14,819 nt of DNA. It comes from JBFXAN01 sp050184225. GTDB lineage: Bacteria > Chloroflexota > Dehalococcoidia > CAUJGQ01. The first letter of the stretch is position 1. Each line of letters opens with the position of its first letter. Made by a program: the position numbers and the translations under genes. The notes under the pieces were generated by a model, which had not been told where the DNA came from, did not search any database, and saw only the letters and a list, made by a program, of their open reading frames with translations. Positions 6,969 to 13,162 of this stretch are shown piece by piece. The stretch covers positions 1 through 14,819 of the forward strand of contig JBFXAN010000157.1 of NCBI GenBank assembly GCA_050184225.1, read 5' to 3'.

Positions 6969-7883
6969 ATGGTGGTCGGGAGCAACGTCGAGACCGGCCT
7001 GATCGTGGAAGTGTCACCGGAACGAGGCCGGCTGGCGGCGGCGCGCGCGGCACTCTGGCGGTTTGTCCGCCGCAAGCCGCTGGGTGCGGTCGGTGGAGCG
7101 ATCATCCTCGCATTCATCGTCGTGGCGGTCTTCGCCGACCTGATCGCGCCCTATCCGTACGACCAGATTCACCGCGGTGACCGTCTCCAGGGCCCTTCAA
7201 CCGAATACTGGTTTGGCACCGACAATCTCGGCCGCGACCTCTTCAGCCGGATCGTCTACGGCGCCCGCATCTCGCTGTTCGTCGGCGGTGGCGCCACCCT
7301 GATCTCGATCGGATTGGGCACGATGCTGGGGGTGATGAGCGGCTATCTGGGTGGGAAACTGGACATCTTCCTCCAACGTCTCGTCGACATCTGGATCTCG
7401 TTTCCCGGCCTGATCCTGATCATCAGCTTCCTCGCGATCGTCGGCCCCGGACTGACCTCCGTGATCGTCGTGCTCGGCATCATCGGCGCGTCGCGGGTGA
7501 TCCGCGTCACCCGCGGCGCCACGATCGGCATCCGGCAGAACACCTACATCGAAGGCGGGCGCGTCGTCGGCGCGCACGACCTCCGGATCATGGCCCGGTA
7601 TATCCTCCCCAATATCTTCGCGGTGATCATGGTGCTGGCGACAGTCGAGCTAGGCGGCTTCATCCTGGCCGAGGCAACGATCAGCTTCCTCGGCTACGGC
7701 GTGCCGCCGCCGACGCCGACGTGGGGCCAGATGCTCAGCGGCTCCGGCGCGCAGTATATGTTGCAACAGCCGGGGATGGCCTTCTGGCCGGGCTTCGCCC
7801 TTGCGATCGTGGTGTTCGGCTTCAACATGCTCGGCGACGCGCTCCGCGACGTACTCGACCCGCGGCTGCGCGGCGGCCGGTAG
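6969..7883 (+). CDS. ABC transporter permease, DppC/OppC type
   Basis: 304-residue partner permease. A cytoplasmic N-terminal tail (1-37) precedes helix 1 (38-60). The family motif FGTDNLGRDLFSRIVYGAR (82-100) is intact, and the EAA loop is at about 193-215 (YIEGGRVVGAHDLRIMARY). The C-terminus DVLDPRLRGGR is typical. ATG 6969 is preferred because GTGAGG (6955-6960) is 8 bases ahead; the in-frame GTG at 6960 overlaps that site. It is surely co-transcribed with the DppB gene. No gene for either ATPase (DppD, DppF) follows, so the complex must borrow ATPases encoded elsewhere. Confidence 0.92.
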   Translation: MVVGSNVETGLIVEVSPERGRLAAARAALWRFVRRKPLGAVGGAIILAFIVVAVFADLIAPYPYDQIHRGDRLQGPSTEYWFGTDNLGRDLFSRIVYGARISLFVGGGATLISIGLGTMLGVMSGYLGGKLDIFLQRLVDIWISFPGLILIISFLAIVGPGLTSVIVVLGIIGASRVIRVTRGATIGIRQNTYIEGGRVVGAHDLRIMARYILPNIFAVIMVLATVELGGFILAEATISFLGYGVPPPTPTWGQMLSGSGAQYMLQQPGMAFWPGFALAIVVFGFNMLGDALRDVLDPRLRGGR

Positions 7884-7889
7884 ACGGGG

Positions 7890-8074
7890 ATGAACCGCAG
7901 AGACGTTCTTGAACCACGGAGACACAGAGGCGCAGAGGGAAGATGTTGTCATGCTGAGGAGCACAACGACGAAGCATCTCGGGGCGTGACAGACTCACGG
8001 CGAGATTCTTCGCTTCGCTCAGAATGACAAAATTGAACCTTTGCGAACTCCGCGTCCTCCGCGTCTCTGCGGTT
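7890..8074. repeat. Composite nested palindrome: two repeat families, one inside the other
   Basis: The outer arms AACCGCAGAGACG (7890-7902) and its exact reverse complement (8062-8074) belong to the family also seen at 1641. Just inside the left arm lies a second variant unit (7909-7940). Between the outer arms sits a diverged copy of the GAAGGATCTCG palindrome: left arm 7946-7980, right arm 8001-8030, matching at TTGTCAT/ATGACAA and ATCTCG/CGAGAT with many differences in between. The unit fills the gap between the permease and the first CoA-transferase, beginning six bases after the permease stop. No coding potential is seen. Confidence 0.75.
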
Positions 8075-8132
8075 TATCGACGGTTAGCGCGGCTCGATGT
8101 TGCGCCTTGGCAGCCGAGCCGCACAATCGATA
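8075..8132 (+). promoter_or_regulatory. Dyad in the leader of the CoA-transferase pair
   Basis: GCGGCTCG (8089-8096) and CGAGCCGC (8115-8122) are exact reverse complements with an 18-base spacer. TATCGA (8075-8080) and TCGATA (8127-8132) frame them. The structure ends 14 bases before the GGAGGAAG ribosome site (8147-8154). It could be an operator or an RNA stem that controls the CoA-transferase genes; no clear promoter was found next to it. Confidence 0.4.
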
Positions 8133-8156
8133 GCACAGACTACGCCGGAGGAAGAG

Positions 8157-9338
8157 ATGACGAAACCTCTCGACGGCATTCGAGTGCTCGACTTCACCTG
8201 GGCACAGCAGGGACCGTATGCGACGGTACTGCTCTCCGATATGGGTGCGGAGATCATCAAGATCGAGAACCGCGAGGGTGAGCGCGGGCGATGGAATGCG
8301 CGGGGCATGCCGCAGCCGGTTCCGTATTTTGTCGCCCACGATCGAGGCAAACACAGCGTGACGCTGGATGTGCGGCAGCCGGACGGCCGCGCGATCGTGA
8401 TGCGCTTCGTCGAGCGGGTGGATGTGGTCGTGAGCAACATGCGCCCCGGCGTGATGGAGAAGTTGGGACTCGGCTACGATGACCTGCGTGCGGTCAATCC
8501 CCGGATCATCTATGCCTGCGCCTCGGCGTTCGGGCCGCTGGGCGAGCAGGCAACCCGGCCGGGACTGGACATTGTCGGGCAGGCGATGGGCGGCATCATG
8601 TCGGTAACGGGACCAGAGGGAGCGCCGCCGATGCCGGCCGGCGCCGCGATCGGCGACCAGGTCGGCGCCATCTTTCTCTGCACCGGTATCCTCGCCGCAC
8701 TGGTCAAGCGCGAGCGCACGGGGGAGGGCGAGCAGGTCGATGTCTCGCTGTACGGCTCGCAGATCGCGCTGCAATCGTGGGAGTTGGACACCGTCTCGAT
8801 GCTCGGTCAACCGTCGCCGCGCGCCGGTCAGGGGCACCCATTGATCACGCCGCGGGGCGTGTGGCGTTCATTCCAGACCGCCGACGGCTGGCTGGTGGTG
8901 GGCGGAATGGATGCCCGCCGATACGTGCGCCTCTGCACGCTGATGGGGCTGGATCATCTTGCCGCGCTCTCTGAGGATGACCGCCGTGCCGCCGGCATCG
9001 CCGGCATCTTGGCCGAGATCGAGACCCGATTCCGCGAGGAATCGACCGGCTATTGGATGGAGCGGTTCGTCGAAGAGGACATCATCGGCGCTCCGGTCCA
9101 GACCTACGAGGATGTCCTGAACGACCCGCAGGCATGGGTGAACGGCTACCTGATCGAGCTGCCCCATCCCGTCTACGACACGGTCAAGGTGGCGGGCGCC
9201 CCGATCCAGTTTGGCCGCCGGCCGACGGTGCCACAGGGACCAGCGCCCGAGCTCGGACAGCATACCGAACAGTACCTGCTGGAGCTCGGGTACAGTTGGG
9301 ACGAGATTGCCCGGTTCCGCGATGGTTGTGTCATCTGA
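8157..9338 (+). CDS. Class III CoA-transferase (CaiB/BaiF/Frc family), first of a tandem pair
   Basis: 393 residues, usual length for the family, which moves CoA between carboxylic acids through an aspartyl-CoA thioester. The N-terminus MTKPLDGIRVLDFT...QGP is nearly that of formyl-CoA transferase, with Gln17 in place. The catalytic aspartate is Asp167 in AIGDQVG. GLDIVGQAMGG (137-146) and LYGSQIALQ follow the family pattern. The glycine-rich loop of formyl-CoA:oxalate transferase (GGGGQ) is not seen, so the oxalate label is not justified. ATG 8157 is chosen for the GGAGGAAG ahead; the frame is open back to 8097 but crosses the leader dyad. The paralogue begins 26 bases downstream, so both are one transcription unit. 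Partner acid and CoA donor are unknown. Confidence 0.9.
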   Translation: MTKPLDGIRVLDFTWAQQGPYATVLLSDMGAEIIKIENREGERGRWNARGMPQPVPYFVAHDRGKHSVTLDVRQPDGRAIVMRFVERVDVVVSNMRPGVMEKLGLGYDDLRAVNPRIIYACASAFGPLGEQATRPGLDIVGQAMGGIMSVTGPEGAPPMPAGAAIGDQVGAIFLCTGILAALVKRERTGEGEQVDVSLYGSQIALQSWELDTVSMLGQPSPRAGQGHPLITPRGVWRSFQTADGWLVVGGMDARRYVRLCTLMGLDHLAALSEDDRRAAGIAGILAEIETRFREESTGYWMERFVEEDIIGAPVQTYEDVLNDPQAWVNGYLIELPHPVYDTVKVAGAPIQFGRRPTVPQGPAPELGQHTEQYLLELGYSWDEIARFRDGCVI

Positions 9339-9364
9339 TCGCACCGGCGTCGAGGAGGAGAGCA

Positions 9365-10534
9365 ATGGGTCCACTGGACGGCATCCGCGTCGTCGATTTC
9401 ACCCGCTACCAGCAAGGGCCGTGGGGCACGACGATGCTGGCCGATATGGGCGCCGAGGTGATCAAGATCGAGAACCGGGTCGGCGGCGACCTTGGCCGCG
9501 CGCTCGGGCGCCAGCCGGACGGCTTCTGCGCCTACTTCGAAGCGCACAATCGCGGTAAAAAGAGCGTCGGCCTCGACCTGAAGCGACCCGAGGCGAGGGA
9601 GATCGTCGGGAAGCTGGTCGAGCAGTCGGATGTCCTCGTTCACAACTTCCGGCCCGGTGTGATGGATCGGCTCGGCTTCGGCTACGAGGCAATGAAGCAG
9701 ATCAACCCGCTGATTATCTACGCGAGCGGTTCGGGATTCGGCCCGCGCGGCCCGATCGCCGAGCGGCCCAGCTTCGACATCATCGGCCAGGGATTGGGCG
9801 GCATCATGGTCACCCAGGGCGGCGGACCCGGCTGCGACCCGGTGACGGTGACGCCCGGCGTCTCCGACCAGGTCGGCGGCATGATGCTCGCCTTCGGCAT
9901 CACCAGCGCGATCATCGCCCGCGACCGGCTCGGCGTCGGCCAGCAGGTCGACACGTCGCTCTACGGATCGCAGATCAGCCTCCAGGCGATGAACATCACC
10001 CGCGCGCTGCGGATGGGCGCGCACGGGAGCGGCTTCACGAACCCAACCTTCACCGCCTATCCCTGCGCGGACACCAAGTGGCTGACGATCGGCGTGCTCG
10101 ATCCCGATGTCTACGTGCGCCTTTGCCAGGCGCTTGACCGGCTCGATCTGACGCACGATCAGCGGTTTGCGGAACCGTTCGCACGGTACGCCAATGCCGC
10201 CGCGCTGGCGATGGAGATCGGCGCGGGATTCCGTTCGAACACCCGCGACTACTGGCTCGAACGGCTGATCGCGCACGACGTGCCGTGCGGTCCAGTCCAG
10301 GATCATATCGACGTCGGCGCCGACCCGCAGGCGGAGGCGAACGGCTACATCACGACGGTCGAGCACCCGACGCTGGGCGAGCTTCGCGTCGTCGGCGTTC
10401 CCGCCGACCTGTCGGCAACGCCGGGGTCGGTCGGTATCGCCCCTGAGCTGGGCGAACATACGGACGAGGTCCTCTCGATGCTCGGCTACGACAGCGGGCA
10501 GATCGACTCGCTCCGCGGTGCTGGCGTCGTCTAG
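9365..10534 (+). CDS. Class III CoA-transferase (CaiB/BaiF/Frc family), second of a tandem pair
   Basis: 389 residues. About half of the N-terminal residues match the preceding protein by eye (PLDGIRVVDFT, QQGP, DMGAEVIKIENR). Catalytic aspartate Asp168 lies in VSDQVG. The C-terminal half has VPCGPVQ and LGEHTDEVLSMLG, as in formyl-CoA transferase, but again no GGGGQ loop. Start ATG 9365 is preceded by GAGGAGGAGAG; the frame is open upstream only because it overlaps the first gene out of phase. Both copies keep the aspartate, so either each is active by itself or they form a heteromer, as described for succinyl-CoA:malate transferase SmtAB of Chloroflexus and for BbsEF. The heteromer is inference. 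Confidence 0.9.
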   Translation: MGPLDGIRVVDFTRYQQGPWGTTMLADMGAEVIKIENRVGGDLGRALGRQPDGFCAYFEAHNRGKKSVGLDLKRPEAREIVGKLVEQSDVLVHNFRPGVMDRLGFGYEAMKQINPLIIYASGSGFGPRGPIAERPSFDIIGQGLGGIMVTQGGGPGCDPVTVTPGVSDQVGGMMLAFGITSAIIARDRLGVGQQVDTSLYGSQISLQAMNITRALRMGAHGSGFTNPTFTAYPCADTKWLTIGVLDPDVYVRLCQALDRLDLTHDQRFAEPFARYANAAALAMEIGAGFRSNTRDYWLERLIAHDVPCGPVQDHIDVGADPQAEANGYITTVEHPTLGELRVVGVPADLSATPGSVGIAPELGEHTDEVLSMLGYDSGQIDSLRGAGVV

Positions 10535-10563
10535 GAGCGAGTTTGAAGTTGCGGCATCGACTC

Positions 10564-10645
10564 CTCTGTCATCCTGAGCGCCAGCGAAGGATCTCGGACG
10601 CTAACACATCTCCGAGATCCTTCGCTGGCGCTCAGGATGACAGAG
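10564..10645. repeat. Palindromic repeat, GAAGGATCTCG family, perfect 35-bp inverted repeat
   Basis: The arms 10564-10598 and 10611-10645 are perfect reverse complements over all 35 bases, with a 12-base loop. The core shared with the other copies runs TGTCATCCTGAG, a short variable part (here CGCCAGC), then GAAGGATCTCGG. It lies 30 bases after the second CoA-transferase. Perfect symmetry implies recent spread, recent conversion between arms, or selection on the stem. As RNA it could end or protect the upstream transcript. Confidence 0.9.
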
Positions 10646-10654
10646 ATGCCTTGC

Positions 10655-10675
10655 GCAGGATGCCCGCGCTCCCAG
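10655..10675. repeat. Half copy of the GC-rich 'gcaggatgcccgcgctcccag' repeat
   Basis: The 21 bases here are identical, in the same direction, to 11879-11899, the right arm of the palindrome behind the dehydrogenase gene. This copy lacks its partner arm and follows the perfect palindrome by nine bases. Confidence 0.75.
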
Positions 10676-10706
10676 GGCGGCCACGTCACTATGACTGAAC
10701 ACTGTG

Positions 10707-10740
10707 TATACTGAGCGCGATTTTGCGAACGTCGCATCGC
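10707..10740 (+). promoter_or_regulatory. Possible -10 element and downstream dyad for the dehydrogenase gene
   Basis: TATACT (10707-10712) matches the -10 of the 3747 promoter, and both continue with GA. No good -35 is seen at the right distance, so the promoter may need an activator. Right after it, TGCGA (10724-10728) and TCGCA (10732-10736) form a dyad with a 3-base spacer, framed by GCGAT (10717-10721) and ATCGC (10736-10740). A protein bound there would sit on the start of transcription. Confidence 0.4.
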
Positions 10741-10762
10741 AACACGCACGAAGGAGGAGATC

Positions 10763-11821
10763 ATGCCGACGCAGGCACGAGTTGTCGTTCTTCCCGAGGA
10801 GCAGGCGCCGCTGCGCATTGAGGAGATCAAGCTGCCCGACCCCGGTCCCTATCAGGTGGTGGTCAAGCAGTTCGCCAGCGGCGTCTGTCACTCCCAGTTG
10901 CACCAGATGCACCGGCCGCGCACCTTCAACGTCGTTCTCGGCCACGAATCGACCGGCGTCGTCCTGGCGAAGGGGTCGAAGGTCAACCACGTCAAGGAGG
11001 GCGACCGGGTGATGGTCACCTGGGTCGCGCGGGACCGCGAGCACGCCGATCGAGCGCCGGAGCCGGCCGTGCTCGATCTGCCCAACGGCTCGACCGCACG
11101 CTCGCAGAACGTGTTCACCTGGGCAGACAACACGATCGCCGACGAGCAGTACGTGGTGAAGATGCCGGAGGATGTACCGACCGACGTGACGGCGATCATC
11201 GGCTGCGCGGTGATGACCGGGGCCGGCGCTGTCTATCACACGGCCGGCGTCAAAGAGAAGCAGAGCGTCGCTATCTTCGGCGTGGGCGGTGTCGGCCTCT
11301 CGGCGATCGCCGCCGCCGCCGTCGTCGGCGCCGACCCGATCATCGCCGTCGACCTCTCCGACGACAAGCTGGAGTTCGCCAAGAAGTTCGGCGCGACGAT
11401 CGGCGTCAACGCCTCCGAGGTCGATCCGGTGCAGCGGGTGAAGGAACTGACGAACGGCGGCGCCGACTTCGCCTTCGACTGCATCGGCGTCAAGGTGACG
11501 ATGGAGCAGATCATGCCGGCCGTCCGTTCCGGCGCCGTCGGCGGTGAGTCCGGCGGCACGGCGGTGCTTGTCGGCGTGCCGATGACGACGGCCGAGCTGA
11601 ACATGGTCGACATGCTGATCGGCGAGAAGACCTACAAGGGATCGATCGGCGGCTCCTGCAAGCCGGACCGCGACTTCCCCATGTTCATCCGCTGGTTCAA
11701 GGAAGGTCAGCTGGACCTGAACGCGCTCGTCACAACGCGCTACCCGCTCGACCAGATCAACGAGGCGACCACGGCACTGCAAGAGGGAAAGATCGCCGGA
11801 CGCAGCATTCTGGAGCTGTAG
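10763..11821 (+). CDS. Zinc-dependent MDR alcohol dehydrogenase lacking the structural-zinc lobe
   Basis: 352 residues of the medium-chain dehydrogenase superfamily, which oxidises alcohols or reduces carbonyls with NAD(P). Catalytic zinc ligands are present: Cys42 in GVCHS, His61 and Glu62 in LGHES, Cys148 in IIGCAVMTG. The Rossmann motif is FGVGGVGLS (172-180), and Asp197 at the end of the second strand suggests NAD rather than NADP. The four-cysteine lobe of classical enzymes is absent: residues 87-120 contain no cysteine. The C-terminal GSIGGSCKPDRDFP and LDQINEA segments resemble class III-type alcohol dehydrogenases. AAGGAGGAG precedes the ATG. It has its own upstream signals and is flanked by palindromes on both sides, so it may be transcribed apart from the CoA-transferases. 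The substrate may be an alcohol or aldehyde of the nearby pathway. Confidence 0.88.
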   Translation: MPTQARVVVLPEEQAPLRIEEIKLPDPGPYQVVVKQFASGVCHSQLHQMHRPRTFNVVLGHESTGVVLAKGSKVNHVKEGDRVMVTWVARDREHADRAPEPAVLDLPNGSTARSQNVFTWADNTIADEQYVVKMPEDVPTDVTAIIGCAVMTGAGAVYHTAGVKEKQSVAIFGVGGVGLSAIAAAAVVGADPIIAVDLSDDKLEFAKKFGATIGVNASEVDPVQRVKELTNGGADFAFDCIGVKVTMEQIMPAVRSGAVGGESGGTAVLVGVPMTTAELNMVDMLIGEKTYKGSIGGSCKPDRDFPMFIRWFKEGQLDLNALVTTRYPLDQINEATTALQEGKIAGRSILEL

Positions 11822-11833
11822 TGCCACCTACCC

Positions 11834-11897
11834 GGGAGCGCGGGCACCCTGCCCGCATGGTGCTCGATGCCGTTGCGGGCAGGATGCCCGCGCTCCC
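11834..11897. repeat. GC-rich palindromic repeat
   Basis: The arms GGGAGCGCGGGCACCCTGCC plus CGCA (11834-11857) and 11874-11897 are reverse complements over 24 bases with one mismatch, around a 16-base loop. It begins 12 bases after the dehydrogenase stop and fills most of the gap to the serine hydrolase. The right arm is repeated at 10655-10675. It could work as a transcript end or barrier, although no T-run follows. Confidence 0.85.
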
Positions 11898-11933
11898 AGC
11901 GCTACGCCTGACGTGTGAAGGAGTGGACTATTG

Positions 11934-13082
11934 ATGGATGCCAAAGCAACTGCCGCCGTTCAAGCGCTCCTCGACGAGCTTGTGGCCGACGGCACAGAAC
12001 TCGGTCTGCAGGCCGTCGTCTACCGCAACGGCGAGGTCGTGATCGACGCCGCCGCCGGCATCGCCGACCGCGAAAGCGGACGCCCGGTGGACGGCGACAC
12101 GCTCTTCACCGTCTTCTCGGTTTCAAAGGGCGTCACCGCCACTTGCATCCACCTGCTGGCGGAGCGCGGCCGGCTGAGCTACGACGATCCGATCGCCCGC
12201 TACTGGCCGGCGTTCGCCGCCGAGGGTAAGGGCCAGGTGACGATCCGCGATGCTCTGACCCACCGCGCCGGTCTGCCGCACCTGCCGGAGGGAATCACGC
12301 CTGAGGGCCTGTGTGATTGGGAGGGCGTTTGCGACGGCATCGCCGCGCTGTCGCCCCTGTGGGAGCCGGGAACCGAGACGGGATACCACGCCTACAGCTT
12401 CGGCTGGATCCTGGGCGAGGTGCTGCGCCGGATCGATGGCCGGCCGATCGCGACCTTCGTCCAAGAGGAGATCTGCGCGCCGATCAACGCGCCCGACATC
12501 TACTTCGGCATCCCCGATGCTGTGGAGTCGCGGGTCGCGACGCTGGAGAATGCGCCTCGACCGGAGGGGATGCCGCTCCCTCCGCCGGACGCGCTGATTT
12601 TGCGGGCGATCCCGCCGGAGGTAGGCACCACCGGCCAGGTCTTCAACCGCGCCGATGTGCGGCGTGCGGCGATCCCCGCCGCCGGCGGCATCATGAGCGC
12701 CCGCTCGCTCGCCCGGCACTACGCGGCTCTGATCGGTGAGGTCGATGGCGTCCGCCTGCTGCCCGCCGAGCGGATTGCCGCGGCGACGGCGTTGCAGACC
12801 GATGCGACGGACGTGGTGATCGGCGTGCCCACGCGCAAGGGGCTGGGCTACTTCCTCGGCGGCCCGCGTTCGCCGATGAGCGAGCGGATCAGCGCCTTCG
12901 GACACCCCGGCGCCGGCGGTTCGATCGGCTTCGCTGACCCGGAGTACGGGCTTGCGGTCGGCTTCACCAAGAACATGCTCCGCGCCGCGCTGGACCCAAC
13001 TCAGGCGTCGGCCTACCGCGTCGGTCAGAAGATCCGCGAGGCGCTGGGCATCCCATCCGCCGAGGAAGTCGCCTCCCACTGA
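11934..13082 (+). CDS. Beta-lactamase-fold serine hydrolase (class C / EstB-like esterase)
   Basis: 382 residues of the serine beta-lactamase-like family, which includes carboxylesterases, D-aminopeptidases and transacylases. The nucleophile motif is SVSK (Ser62, Lys65). The second motif is at Tyr151 (GYHAYSFGW), where the canonical YxN is altered as in EstB-like esterases. The third box is probably GHPGAGGS (323-330) with His324. No signal peptide is seen, so it should be cytoplasmic, which speaks against a role in beta-lactam resistance. ATG 11934 is preferred, with GAAGGAG ending 10 bases ahead; a TTG sits directly before it in frame. Together with the next gene it suggests hydrolysis of an ester or amide inside the cell. 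Confidence 0.88.
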   Translation: MDAKATAAVQALLDELVADGTELGLQAVVYRNGEVVIDAAAGIADRESGRPVDGDTLFTVFSVSKGVTATCIHLLAERGRLSYDDPIARYWPAFAAEGKGQVTIRDALTHRAGLPHLPEGITPEGLCDWEGVCDGIAALSPLWEPGTETGYHAYSFGWILGEVLRRIDGRPIATFVQEEICAPINAPDIYFGIPDAVESRVATLENAPRPEGMPLPPPDALILRAIPPEVGTTGQVFNRADVRRAAIPAAGGIMSARSLARHYAALIGEVDGVRLLPAERIAAATALQTDATDVVIGVPTRKGLGYFLGGPRSPMSERISAFGHPGAGGSIGFADPEYGLAVGFTKNMLRAALDPTQASAYRVGQKIREALGIPSAEEVASH

Positions 13083-13162
13083 TCGCCGGTGGCGGCGTTT
13101 CGACCCGCAACACCCGGCCGGCGGCGGGAGCGATACTGCCCGCCGCACGAGAGGATCGCGTG

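Noticed and set aside
9173..10459. Long minus-strand frame of 428 codons over the second CoA-transferase
   Set aside because: It is the antisense shadow of a strongly recognised gene in high-GC DNA. Its composition (Arg, Asp, Ala, Val, His rich) resembles no protein family.
1773..10534. Annotation as an oxalate degradation locus (oxalyl-CoA decarboxylase plus formyl-CoA:oxalate CoA-transferase)
   Set aside because: The combination suggests it, but the transferases lack the GGGGQ loop and the ThDP enzyme has lyase-like FQE and no NNGxY tyrosine. Oxalate remains possible but unproven.
10601..11827. Minus-strand frame of 408 codons over the dehydrogenase gene
   Set aside because: It is the antisense of a clear MDR dehydrogenase, with biased low-information composition, and it runs into the palindrome.
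1641..11899. CRISPR array or transposon
   Set aside because: The repeats are palindromes scattered over 10 kb with no regular spacers, and no transposase or Cas gene is present.
11934..13082. Beta-lactam resistance gene
   Set aside because: No signal peptide, altered second motif and metabolic neighbours fit an esterase better than a secreted beta-lactamase.
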